NCBI GenBank assembly: GCA_028023455.1
Contig: JAQFVV010006472.1
Location: 390,501 to 454,500 of the forward strand
Source of the DNA: Epiperipatus broadwayi
Lineage: Eukaryota; Onychophora; Udeonychophora; Euonychophora; Peripatidae
DNA length: 64,000 nucleotides
Direction: 5' to 3'
Positions 1 to 11,641 of the stretch are shown piece by piece; within the stretch, counting starts at the first letter, position 1, and every line of letters starts with the position of its first letter. The notes beneath the pieces are model-generated. The model worked only from the letters and a program-made list of their open reading frames with translations. It was not told where the DNA came from and did not search any database. Both the position numbers and the translations under genes were made by a program.

Positions 1-453
1 TCTTCTGAAAGACCCCTATTTATAGTTCACTGAGCTGCCTTATCAGTTTTCATCATGGTGCAATTTCAAAATCCATTCATTGATTGCAGATTAGTTCTAA
101 ACATTGCTGTGGTCAGTGGCATACTGACCAATTACAGACTGTGCAAAAATTAGCTTTGAAAAAGGATTATACCAAAATAAAAGATGTTTTTGATCAAATA
201 ACATACTATATGTATCTCCTAATTAGCAGATCTGTTTACCTCTAATTACTTTTATAAAAATGTCATTTCACCCACCTAATTATAAAATAGATTTGCTATT
301 GTTAATTAATAAAATATTTTGTTGTAAATTACTTTAATTATTTTAGATTTATTGAGGCCTAATGTATTTTGTCTGTGCAGTACTTATATGCCTATTTTCT
401 GTCTAGCAAAATGTTTTAAAATCTTGCATTTAAAAATTCCTTAATTATATACT
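1..453. other. A+T-rich DNA, nothing recognised
   Basis: No reading frame of interest, no clear repeat boundary and no RNA gene was seen. The sequence is simple A+T-rich DNA with stops in all frames. Confidence 0.6.
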
Positions 454-480
454 TGAAGCGCATATATATATATCGCTTCA
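454..480. repeat. Short hairpin with TA-rich loop
   Basis: TGAAGCG at 454-460 is matched exactly by CGCTTCA at 474-480, around an alternating CATATATA core that can itself pair. It sits at the left edge of a compositionally distinct island. Confidence 0.6.
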
Positions 481-484
481 ATAT

Positions 485-700
485 ATATATATTATAACAG
501 GACGATCCTTTTCAGGACTCGAGGAAGTCGCATCTAGCTGTAGTCGGACTTTGAGTCTTCTTATAGAATGCCATGGATGATGTGATTTAAAATACAATCC
601 AATTCACTCCTCTATTAATAACCTCGTTACTCTCGGAATTCGAGCTCAGAGTAGAAATTTGCAATCGACTCTCTTCAGGCATTTCCACAAATATCCCATA
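485..700. other. Compositionally distinct island, function unknown
   Basis: This stretch of about 200 bases is clearly richer in G+C and CpG than its surroundings. At 504-519 lies GATCCTTTTCAGGACT, a stem with a TTTC loop that resembles the metazoan histone mRNA 3' stem-loop, although the outer pairs are imperfect (A-C mismatch, G-T wobble). No histone-like frame is visible upstream. On the minus strand a short open stretch begins at an ATG near 680 and runs about 30 codons. It could be an old exon, a repeat end or regulatory DNA; I cannot decide. Confidence 0.25.
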
Positions 701-1948
701 GTAATAATAAATTTAATATAAGCTATATATAACTTCTTTATAAATATTAAATCACTAAGTTGATTTAACATATATATGCATGAGTATGTATATTTATAAA
801 TATTGGTTTTATAAAACGACTAAATAAAATAAACAAACGAGACCTGTTTAATTTTGAAATCAAGTTTAACACATTTTAATCAATAATAAAAAACAAAATA
901 TTATCACATAAAAACATTAAAATTTAGAATTATAATCTGTGCTTATATACACTAATAAATTATTTAATATTCAAAAAAAAAATAATAATAATGTAATCAT
1001 TTACATATATATATATAATTTAAAATCATGCATATAATAAATACACATGACACATTATAAATCTACCTATTGTGTCATTAAAATAATTCAGTGTGTGTTG
1101 TATGTTTATATATGATAACATCCATTCACACTAGATTAATAATAGAATGTATTCTGATATTAGTTATGTATGTTTAAAAATATATTATGTTAATTGTCAT
1201 GTAAGATTCAATTTGGAATATAATAAAACTTACTTCCAAATTGAAATAATTTTAAAATGTTTACCTTAGTCAGCTGTCATTTCCATCAGAGTATATATCA
1301 AAATATGAACATCTAAATTTTATTAAATAAATAAAAAAAAATAAAGTGTTCATCTTATCAGTTCTCCACTTTAATATACGAAGTAATTTTTCTAAGTAAA
1401 TATAATTATCCACAAAGGAAATAAAGTTTAAGAGTTCTTAAATTATACAATGAAGTAATCCAAGATGAGAAAGAATACGGTTTTATATCCCTCCTTAGAC
1501 GAAATAAAATGATGATGAATGTTGAAACATAAAGTTCATTGATCATCCTTCGAAGAGGCAATCCAGATATTCATTCTTTAAATATTTATGTAGTAAAATA
1601 TTTAACATCTTCTTCTATATAATACTCCAAGATTAAAGCAGCTTTTTAAATGAGAATTATGACGATTATATTTTAGGCATTGCTTAAGTAAGAATAAATT
1701 TACATATTCGGGTTTAAAACATCAGTAGAAATCTCTGGCATAAATTATCTAGCCAAAGAACATCTTTATAAATTTTTATCTTCTTAAATATATATTTTGT
1801 AAACTCATTTCGAAGATGTTGATAACTTTTATAACCTTGTTAATTACAATGATTATTTTTTTATAGTTCTTTATAATATTCAAAGGCAGTAAATTAATTA
1901 CTTGAAGCAGGTTTAAAAATATTGAATCTTCTTTTTTTTTAATTTTTC
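701..1948. other. A+T-rich DNA, nothing recognised
   Basis: Only short alternating AT runs and chance frames are present. No gene, RNA or repeat copy was recognised. Confidence 0.55.
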
Positions 1949-1979
1949 TTAAATGTGTTCTAAATTCGAACACATTTAA
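1949..1979. repeat. Perfect 12-bp hairpin
   Basis: TTAAATGTGTTC at 1949-1960 is exactly complementary to GAACACATTTAA at 1968-1979, with a 7-nt loop. It lies inside a chance minus-strand frame (1776-1991) that has no recognisable protein character. Confidence 0.7.
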
Positions 1980-2609
1980 ATTTACAAACATAGTTCTTGC
2001 CTTGATAACTAAATAGAAGATTATTGTTATAACAATATTAGTTCGCTTTTATACTGGATTAATTGCAGCAAGCATATCACATAATCACGCTCACACTCTC
2101 TATAGTTTAACATATACAATTTGTAATGAACCCCAAACATTTATTTCCTTTGTTTCAACTGATAAAAATGCAATGTTGACTTAAGGCTTTGTCAAATGTC
2201 AAGTTTTTATATTAACAAAAAAAAATAATATTAGTTAGAAACATTTTATTTATGTGTGTGTATAAATAAACTAGAATTATTCATTTTTAGAATTATTCTT
2301 TTAATACTAACTAGCCTATATATATATATATAGCTGATACATGAAAAGCTTAAAATAGGTGTAAGTTATTTATATCTGTTGATTCGATATAGGCACAGTT
2401 AAATTCACAAAGAAACACAAATTGTTTTAGGTGAGGCTCATATGGTACTCTGACAATATATATATATATATAAAAAGAGAGAAAAAACAAAAATATATGA
2501 AAAATATATACAGTTTTATTATTATCCAGTTGTATTATTTTTTTGTGGTTAACCTACTACAATTAGAACAAAAGTTTTGTGATAACAGATAAATTTTTAA
2601 ATTATTAAT
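1980..2609. other. A+T-rich DNA, nothing recognised
   Basis: Contains short TA microsatellite tracts near 2321-2332 and 2457-2472. No gene or known element was recognised. Confidence 0.5.
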
Positions 2610-3520
2610 AAGGGATTTGCATACAGACTTTCAGGATTCCTTCAGCTATCCACTTTATCTTATATAACCAATACATATGATCACACACATGTGAGAAGAT
2701 AAATGATCTTCAATATATATATTTTATGCTGAACCAGCACTCATCAGTTTGTTCAGATCATCTCCCATATATATATATAATATTATGATTCGATGTCTGT
2801 ATTTTTAAAGCAATATACATAATTATATAACTGAATATTTGTAAATACAGTAACTAAATAATTAAAAAAATTTATCCACTTAGGAGCGCTTTTGATTATC
2901 CCAGTAATCTGTGTCAATTAAAGCTTTGAAGTGCTAACTTTTTTTACGACCATAATAAATCATGTATTTGTGGTTTTGACTTCAATTTTAACAGTGTAAA
3001 AATATTGCAAATTGAAAAAAATAACAATAAAAGAAAAATAAAGGAAGCTATGCTAATATACAAATATAAACATGACTTAATTAACAGGCAAGCAGCAAAC
3101 GTGCAGAATTGTGAGAAAGTTAGCATTTCAATGCTTTAGTTGACACAGATTACTGGGATAATCGAAAGTGCTCCTAAGTGGATAAAAATTTTTAATTATT
3201 TAGTTACTGTATTTACAAATTTTCAGTTTTATATATATATAAAAGGCTCCATTTATATTGAGAAAGCAAATGTTCAAACCTTAATGGACAGGCTACAATT
3301 TACTCCACCCTTCAACTTTGCAGCCATCCATACTATTGAAAATCTGATTATGGTATCCCAAATTCCTTAATATAAACTGGGCACTGATATGTTCTGGGAA
3401 AATTAATGAGTACCAGCTCAATGCATAACACATCAATTGGAGATCATTTATCTTATTAATATGTGTGTAGTAATGTGAATCGCTTTTATCAGACAGAGTG
3501 GATAGCTAAAGATCACTGTA
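2610..3520. mobile_element. Family A foldback element (MITE-like), copy 1
   Basis: An A-family arm lies in minus orientation at about 2615-2770 and a second in plus orientation at about 3370-3520, so the ends are diverged inverted repeats. Between them is a cleaner palindrome (arms 2826-2940 and 3119-3230). The interior at 3250-3350 also matches the interior of the 35.5-36.9 kb copy, including the shared word TTAATGGACAGGCT. No transposase frame is present, so this looks non-autonomous. Exact ends and target duplications were not resolved. Open frames at 2944-3126 (minus) and 3140-3370 (plus) are by-products of the palindrome. Confidence 0.6.
2826..3230. repeat. Inner palindrome of family A copy 1
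   Basis: About 112 bp at 2826-2940 is repeated in inverted orientation at 3119-3230 with few mismatches, around a spacer of about 180 bp. Shared words include ACAGATTACTGGGATAATC and CTAAGTGGATAA. The arms are much better conserved than the outer A arms, so either this inner unit is a younger nested MITE or the arms have been homogenised by conversion. Confidence 0.8.
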
Positions 3521-4072
3521 AAGTTTGTGTATGAATTTTCTATATTACATTCAAACTCCAAGTATATATTGTGCTTGTATTTTAAAAATATTAAAGATTT
3601 CTTTAGTAAAAACATGTTGCTTGGTAACAATTTTGACCACAACATCTTTAATAAGGTATTTTTGTATCATTAAACAAAAAATAATTTGATAATTCAGAAA
3701 TTAAGACTGTTTTGCTTATATAAAAGAAGTCAGTGACAAAATTGATCATGTTTTAAAATACATATATATCAATAATGACTGCATTTAAAAAAATTAGTAA
3801 AATATTTCAAGATAACTTCATTCTAAGAATAAAATTCTTTTAAGATGTTATGGTGGTTATGAAATTTATAATAGGAATTTTTTTCATATATCAGTCAAGT
3901 CAATTACAGAATAAATGCCAGAATTGGAGATCACATTATTACTGTTAAAGAGAACTCTAGTTAATCAGTTATCTGTTTTACATATAAAATTAACAAAACA
4001 TGATATCAGTTTTAATGAAATATGAAATCTGGAAAAATGTGTACCAATATAGCCAAAGTTAATAACAGAAAC
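3521..4072. other. A+T-rich DNA, nothing recognised
   Basis: Some words near 3480-3530 belong to the end of the family A arm. The remainder shows nothing recognisable on either strand. Confidence 0.5.
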
Positions 4073-5212
4073 AAACTCTCCATACTTTTGTGCCACCAAG
4101 TGCAAGCCTTAGTAATCAATAATTGCAAAAAGGTTTGTGCATAAAATCCCTATCTAGTGCCTATTCATCTAATATCCCCAGACTAGTTTCTAGCTTGTGG
4201 CTTTTATCAATGAGGAGATTTGTATCTGAGAGGACTGCACCTAGATTTTAAACGTAAAGGCAATCCTCCATCAGCTATCTTTACACATTTAGTTAATGAT
4301 AAAGCTAAGAGCTCAAGATAAAAATGCAATAATGTTTTTAATCCTAGCTCATATACTTATATATTTATATAGATCTAAACCTAGTTCAGCATCTCTACAC
4401 TGGAAAGATATTCAACATGTTTAACAATAGGTATGCTAAAAAACTTCAAACTCCCTTAAAATCAAACATTTTTGTCACCAAAATGAATTAATAATAACAG
4501 TACAACATCAAAATTTATATTGACTGAACACTTTTTTTAAATTGCAGACTCCAAACATTTTTACTTGTATGATTGTCTAAATCTGTCAATTTCAACCATG
4601 CTGCCATCTGGAATGTGTCAGTGTTAATTAAGGAACAACAAAATAAAGTTGTTTTTAACTAACAGTGATATTGACATCTCTCAAGTGACAGCACAGTTGA
4701 AAATAACAGTGCTAAACTAAATAATTATAATATTAAAAATTTAATTAAATATAAAACGTATGGAAAACTTAAAAAATTTTAACAATGGATATGGCCATAC
4801 CTGTGTGACCTTCTGGAAATCACCCTCTGTCTATACATTTGGTGACTTTAGTTTTTGAGAAAACTACAGTCACCATTAAACCATGGGCTGGATAAGTGTA
4901 AACCATCAAAACAGATTATTACTATTTCAAATGTTTACACAGTCTATTATTAGCAAAAGCAAAGTCTCCATACAGTAGTGCCACCAAATTCAAGCCTTAA
5001 TTAACTAAATAAGTAAAGGTGATTGCTGGAGGGTTGCATTAAATCCTAAGATCCAAGTGCAATGCTTTCAAATCCATGGTTCCTCACTTCTAGAAACTAA
5101 TCTGGAGATATTGAATGAATAGGCCCTAGATAGGGAATTTATGCACAAACTTTTTTGCATCCATTGATTACTAAAGCTTGCATTTGGTGGCACTACTACA
5201 TGAAAAATTTGC
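4073..5212. mobile_element. Family B foldback element with about 0.74-kb interior
   Basis: The left arm at about 4073-4268 and the right arm at about 5014-5212 are inverted copies of the same sequence (shared words include ATAAAATCCCTATCTAG on the left and its complement on the right). The interior has no coding frame. A third fragment of the terminus (TCCATACAGTAGTGCCACCA) lies just inside the right arm near 4970-4990, so the structure is nested or rearranged. Interior words near 4368-4400 recur at 51,305-51,335 in another B copy. Non-autonomous, MITE-like; the terminus TCCATACAGTAGTGCCACC is shared with the 7.46-kb copy. Confidence 0.65.
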
Positions 5213-5783
5213 TTCTATCATTAACAGCCTGTGTATCCATAGGAAATGGTGATCAAGTAATAATAAAAGATTATTAAAACAGGTTATAAAAATTTTTGAA
5301 AGGCTTGATAACATGAAAGAAAAATGTAAATAAAATAAAAACCATGTCATTTAGAAGAAAGTTATTGCAGAAAAAAATCATTGTTTAAGACTCTGCAAGC
5401 TATTTTTTTTGAGAATGGGGAGAAAAAGCAAAAAGATAGAAATGAAAAATTTAAACTTAGAACATATTCACGTAATTTACAAAATATAGAACTCTATGTA
5501 AGATACATTATAGAACATTTTAATGTCATATTATAATGCTTTATATGTATAAAAATTGAAAATATAATAAGTTTTCAAGTATTTTCACAAGCAAGTTAGA
5601 TTATTTTTACATGTTTAGATATTCCTATATTAAAATTTAATGAGATTTCTCTGTTTATTTTAAATAATACCCAAATGATCTTTCATTTTTAATGTTATAC
5701 TTTGTCACACTTTTTAAATATTAACTATATATCAAATGACACATCTCAATACATTAAGTATTAGTAGAAGTATTAGCAGTAAT
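5213..5783. other. A+T-rich DNA, nothing recognised
   Basis: No protein-like frame, RNA or repeat copy was recognised. Confidence 0.5.
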
Positions 5784-5822
<39 letters not shown>

Positions 5823-5872
5823 TTGGTAGTGGTGGTAGTAGTGGTGGTAGTTGTGGTAGTAGTAGTAGTAGC

Positions 5873-5925
<53 letters not shown>

Positions 5926-5969
5926 TAGCACTAGTAGCAGTAGTAGTAGCAGTAACAGCAGCAGCAGCA
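5784..5969. repeat. TAG/GTA trinucleotide microsatellite
   Basis: About 185 bp of imperfect (TAG)n with GTG, TTG and GCA variants. It produces open frames of poly-Val, poly-Thr and poly-Leu in three frames (5732-5987); these are composition artefacts, not genes. Confidence 0.95.
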
Positions 5970-7458
5970 TTAATAATCACCAGCTGATGCTGATTCTAAA
6001 TAAAAGGGATTGTATATTTTTGATAAATATTGACTGTTCATTAAGCCACAAATAATTAAGAGATGTTGTTTTTATCGAAATTTGCTATTTCTTTATAATA
6101 ATTAATATCTGAACTTGCATTGGTATTTATTTTTGCTCCTAATTGATTAGACAAAAATAGTGGCTCAATAATGACTGCCTTATTATCCAATTCTATTGAT
6201 TCTAGTTATAGCTTGCTCATTTTCACAAAATCATTCTTTAAATAAAAATTATTTTATAGGCGACAGAATTTTATGACTGATTGAGCAAATTATAAACTTC
6301 CATGTTAGTTTTTTTAATCTTGAGCGTACTGTCTCATATAAAAAGTTATCCCAAGATAATAGCATTTTAGTAATTTTATAAAAAGGGCAAGGTGATAATA
6401 TCACTTTTAATCAAAACTTCTGTCTTTGAATTATTCTGAATGAAAAGAGTTTAGCCTCTTTATATTTCAAGATGTTTTATTGTTGATGCATGACATTAAA
6501 GGATAAGCTATCTTAACTCTTTCACTATGAGTGTAAGATCCAAGTAGGTGACTTTAACAATCACAGATACTATCAATGTGAAAAACATTACTTCTTGGTT
6601 TTATCTCAATTCAATAACTATTTCATCAGCTATAAAGCAACAAGAACTTTAATGATAATGAATTTACAACATAAAATATTCAACAATTAGTGTTAAGTAT
6701 ACAGATCTGAAGCACTCTAAACTATAAAAGCTTATTACTCTTGATAACAATTTTTCAAATTTTACACTGTTTTTCTGGCAATGTTTTAATTATAGAGGCT
6801 GATGATGATTGACACAATGTCAAATACATTTATCAATAAGAAATCGGTTCCAAAGAAAATTGAAAAGACTAATATAAAATGAGTGTAGACTTGTGAAATC
6901 AATTATAAATATAATACCTTTACAAAGTTCACACAATCTAAAATAAACTTCTGACACAATCAAAATAATCTGAAGTTCCAACATACTGACTACAATTTTA
7001 ACATACAGGATTCTACAGAATTACACTCTCCTATTAAATATTTTTTAACTTCTGTACTATGTTTATGACATGTAAGTTGTAATATACTTTCAAGATATTG
7101 ATTCTCATAAATAATCACTAATAGCCAAAGGTTCTAGCAATTCCATAGAGTGAAGAACTACTAATAAGCAATGCCATCAGATTTTATATACAAGTAATTC
7201 ATATAATATCAGAATCAACGTTTTCACATTATAATTTAAGGTATATTATTATAGATAATCTGTTTCAGCAAATTATCTTTCTTTTCTCTCAAAAATGATT
7301 ATTATAAAGACTTCTTTTAACAAATGATGCTTATATAATATATTTTTGTTTTAATTTGTTTTTCTAAATATTGTTTTTGTTTTAATATCCACTTTAATGT
7401 CTCTCCTATTCCTTATTCTCTTTTATTATTTTCAATTTTACTATATGTTTAAATATCA
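5970..7458. other. A+T-rich DNA, nothing recognised
   Basis: Nearly 1.5 kb of anonymous sequence with stops in all frames. No repeat copy was recognised. Confidence 0.5.
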
Positions 7459-7907
7459 AAACTCTTTCCATACAGTAGTGCCACTCAAAACAAGACAGAG
7501 TAATCAATGGATGTCAGAAGGTTTGTGCATAAAATCCCTATCTAGTGCCTACTCACCCAATATTTCCAAACTAGTTTCTGGCTTGTGGCCTTTGTCAATG
7601 AGGAGCCTTAGATCTGAGAGCACTGCACCTAGACGTTAGGATCTAATACAACCATCCAGCAGCCACCTTTTTGTTTTGTAGTTATGTAGAAATAAAAGGA
7701 GGCTGCTGGATGGTTGCATTATATCCTAAAATCTATGTCCAGTGCTCTCAGATCCAAGGCTCCTCACTGATGAAAGCCACAAGCCAGAAACTAGTTTGGG
7801 GATATTGGATGTGTAAGTACTAGATAGGGATTTTATGCACAAGCCTTCTGGTATTCATTGATTACTCAGTCTTGCTTTGAGCGGCACAACTGTATGGAGA
7901 GAGTTTT
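7459..7907. mobile_element. Family B foldback element, compact hairpin copy
   Basis: Two arms of about 210 bp (7459-7672 and 7694-7907) are inverted repeats around a spacer of about 20 bp, so a transcript or single strand could fold into one long hairpin. Arm landmarks are ATACAGTAGTGCCACTC at the left end and its counterpart CGGCACAACTGTATGG at the right end, plus GCTGCTGGATGG next to the centre. The plus frame 7397-7639 runs along the left arm and has no protein character. No transposase is present. This is the most complete and best-matched B copy in the window. Confidence 0.8.
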
Positions 7908-8300
7908 TTATTTTAACAACTGTTATGAACAAGCATGTGAGATCATGTTATGTTTAAACATTTAAATATCATTGAAAGTAAAGGATATTAATACTACATG
8001 GCTTGTTTTTGCTCTAAATCATGAATTATCTAATGTTTTTTATATCTACTTCAATTTATTGAAACTAAACCAACTCTATGTTTTAAAATCGACTTTCATC
8101 TCTCTGCCTTGGGAAATTCGAGGTAACAAATTATCAACTTCTATTTTTTGTATTGCAAAGAAATTTCATCATTGGATTGGTATAAGATATAAATGAAGAA
8201 TGAAACTTTTTTTTTTTTTATAAATTGTATTTTATATTGAGTTTGAACATGTTTTCATAGGTGAGGGAGATTATCATGGAGATACTCTAATAAATGTTGT
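7908..8300 (+). other. Spacer with an unrecognised 74-codon frame
   Basis: A plus-strand frame at 7972-8196 encodes a mixed hydrophobic and basic peptide ending HHWIGIRYK; it begins with TTG, not ATG. I do not recognise it. It lies just upstream of the first U copy. The bases near 8160-8185 resemble the U-repeat segment at 37,780-37,805, so it may be a fragment of that repeat rather than a gene. Confidence 0.2.
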
Positions 8301-10750
8301 AATAAATATTTGTTTACAATTAATAATAGTAACATAAAAGACAGTAAACATAAATTGTAAAATGTAATGGAAAGATATATAGTGAAAATAAGATAGTAAA
8401 AACAATTAAAAGAGGAGAATGTAAATGAAATATCTATTAAAAGTAAACAAATAAACTAGAGAAATGATTACAGTGAAATCAAAATTAAAAAGTATGAATT
8501 TAAAATGTGAACTGAAAAAATTAACAGTGCAGAAGAAAATATTAAAAAAATATGTCCAGATATGTTAGAAATAAAAATAAAAATTTATTACGTTGGTAAA
8601 ATAATTTAACAAAATACTCAGTGGCTTTTTAATAAAAAAAACTTATTGATAAGTAACAAAATATGCATTATTAAAAAAGTTAACTGAAGATAAAATTGAT
8701 AGAGTGGTTTCTTTATAATTTAACAAAGTAAAAATTGTAATGGAACAAATAAACTAATTATGATTATTGAGGCAAGTATAAAATTTATGGAATTTAGATT
8801 AATATAAGATTAAGGATTATTACATAAAATAAAACAAATATATATGGATATCACTGATAATAACATTCACAGTATATAAAATATTTACATATACAATAAT
8901 AAAAATGCATGGAAGAATACAAGATATTGGGGGTACCCATATTATTTTTCATTTATTTATAAAGAAAGTAAACAATTATTAGCAGAATTTTTATGTATAA
9001 GAAAAATTTTAAAGTGGTAGAAATTAGTAGGTTATGGAAAATTTTAAAAGTATTACAATAGATTGGAAATAGATAAAGACAAATAAGGAAATTTACAAGA
9101 ATATTTTTTTTACAATTATCAATTGGACAATATAAAATCAATGAAATTTAAATATAAAGGTTAGGTTATAATAGTGATGTAAGTTTTTCCTTTTTTTATT
9201 TTAATCAAAAAGACTCGATGACTGGGCTTAAAAGATAAGAAATAGAAGTTCATAATCCTGGGTCAAACACCAATGGGTGTGGGGTTTTTTTATATTCTGG
9301 TAAAGATGTGGAGTTAAGAAGAAGTATTCAGGTAAAAAGAAATGAAAATTTATGAACAAAAGTTTAAGAAATTAACAATTAATGGACATGATTAGAGTGA
9401 ATGAAGAAAAAATAAAAATATTTTTTCTGGTAAAATAGAAAATGTAAGTAATTAGATACTTCATTTACTAATATAATTTAAAAAAACAAATATACACTGG
9501 TCAATCAATTGTAATAAACAGATGATGCTATTTAGAATGGAATGAAGAGAAAAAATATAGATACAGAACTATAAATAAGCTATTAGAAAACAGTATAACT
9601 CACAAACAATTTTATAACTACAAAAATTTGATAAAGCTAGTAAGCAATTGATCATCACCAGTCTTAGTTTAAAAATGTTTTTCATTAATTGTTGGCAAAA
9701 ATTATAGCACTATATATTCAAGATTATTATAAAGCATAAACCTGATGTTATGATATCGTCACTAATTATATTAAAAATTTTCAAATTAAAATCAATCTAT
9801 CACTGACAATAATATGTTACTTCTAGGGCATATCACTCTATTATACATTAATTTTCACTTGCTCTGAGACATAAAATATAGTATATAATCTATCTTTTCA
9901 ATTTTGATTGCATATGACTATGGTAAGACATCTTTAAAAGCCTTTTTTTTTAGGAATAGTAAGTAAAAAAGTACTAGTAGTTAGGTTGATTGACTGATGA
10001 AAGTTTTAATATTTTTTTTATCCTTTACCAAAGACTGTCAACCAATAAGCAGATTTTAACTTAATTGGTTAAGGAAAAGCAATTCTGTGTTGGTCTATGT
10101 AAAAAATTATCATCAGAAAAAAACTCCAAGCTCTCTATATATTATCCACTATAACTTGAATGGTAATCGGTTCATTCTTTATGAGGCTCTTACTAAAACA
10201 CTTATCTGCCATTTCCTCTGAATAATACATGGATTTTAAATGATATAAATTGACTTTTGTCTTCTTTTCTAGACTCAACCTATTGATATTTGAATTTGAG
10301 CATGTACTAATACTTTACATTTAGCGTATAATGGTAATTCAGCAATAGATGCTCACTCGCATTATTGGTTAAACTAAATTATAATACAGTATTAAATTAT
10401 CTTTTCAAAGTCTTCAATATTATTTAAAAAGAAAAGATCAAATTAGAATAACTTTATGATAAAATATCAAAAATTTTGAGTAATCAAAATAAATAAATAT
10501 TTATAAATCTAGCTATACAAAAAAGAAAAAAAGTAAAAAGTAAAAAAAAGTTTCATAATTAGATTGTTAGACAGAATAATTATATTCTAATTAAAAGCAA
10601 AAAAATATGTTGAACAAACATAACATACTTTAATTAACCAATCATATGCTTGTAATTTAACCTTTCACATAAATGATGATTTACAAGCATTTGCACACTT
10701 AAAGATGTAATAATTATACTTGATTATCTTTCTAAAGAAGCACTACATAA
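8300..10750 (+). repeat. Long degenerate repeat U, copy 0
   Basis: Three landmarks shared with the other U copies occur in the same order. A pre-D segment lies near 8820-8930, with AGTATATAAAATATTTAC matching 27,170-27,190. Block D lies at about 9350-9600, with AGAGTGAATGAAG followed by a T-run then CTGGT. Block E starts near 9825, with CACTCTATTATACATTAAT matching CACTCTATTGCCAAGTTAT in the copy near 34.3 kb. The + strand is A/G-rich and C-poor over 8.3-9.6 kb. Block C was not found downstream. Origin unknown: an ancient autonomous element or a long-period repeat. Confidence 0.45.
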
Positions 10751-11461
10751 ACATTTGTGAAGGAATGAGCAAGTAAATATGAAATTTTTCTTGTATATTT
10801 TAGTACATATCAATTTCGCACACATTAAGAATATTTTATGTAGGGGGATAGAAATTCTGAGTCCCTTCTAGTTTACATAAAAATCGGTATTCTTTCAGGT
10901 GCTCTATAAGCCTGGAGAACTAAATATACACTTATAGGATAATAATGGTACCATACAAGCCAAATGATTTTAAATAAATAGAGACAATAATTTTATATTT
11001 GACATAAAAAAATAAGTATACATGTAGTAATTTATAAGACTCTTGCGAATTGAAATTTATTTATTTATTTATTTATTGATGTTAATAAAAGATGGATTTC
11101 TTCTTAAAACATTAGAGGTTAATTGGGATGAAAGAAGTAAATATTATATTGAATTGAGAAAATGGTACTTTGTGTGAATATATAAATTTAAGTAAGATTA
11201 ATAGTATAGTATTATTGATTTTAAATATTCATTTAAATTTTCTGCCTGAATTCATAAGTAAAAGACACATTAACAAGCCAATCTATTATTTATGGGAGAA
11301 GCAAATGTACGGTGAGTGCGATTATGATACAAGTTTAGTATAATGGGTATTTATGTTTCAAAGGCATTAGAAGGAATAGCAATGTATAAAAATAAATAAT
11401 TGCTCTTAACAACTTACAGCCTATCTTCCATTCTAAATAGCATTTTTTAAAATTTGCAAAA
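10751..11461. other. A+T-rich DNA, nothing recognised
   Basis: Possibly the decayed downstream part of the U copy to the left, but no landmark could be aligned. A short TTTA run lies near 11,055-11,075. Confidence 0.4.
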
Positions 11462-11641
11462 AGTCACATAACATTGATATCCCCGTGTGAATGATCAACT
11501 TTCGAAAATGTATTTTAATACAATTATATTGTTTATTTAAAAAATAATAAAGAATTTATTAAGTAAACAATATAATTACGTTAATATATATAAATTACAA
11601 AAAGTTGGTCATTCATGTGGGAGCACTTATATTGTGTAACT
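11462..11641. mobile_element. Palindromic MITE of about 180 bp
   Basis: The left arm (11,462-11,540) and right arm (11,560-11,641) are inverted repeats. AGTCACATAACATTGATAT at the left pairs with the complement of ATATTGTGTAACT at the right, and the inner word CAATTATATTGTTTA pairs with TAAACAATATAATTA. It has no coding capacity. No clear target duplication was seen. It does not match families A or B. Confidence 0.7.

Noticed and set aside
5732-5987. Open frames of poly-Val, poly-Thr and poly-Leu
   Set aside because: All arise from the TAG/GTA microsatellite read in different frames and strands; no start context or flanking coding sequence.
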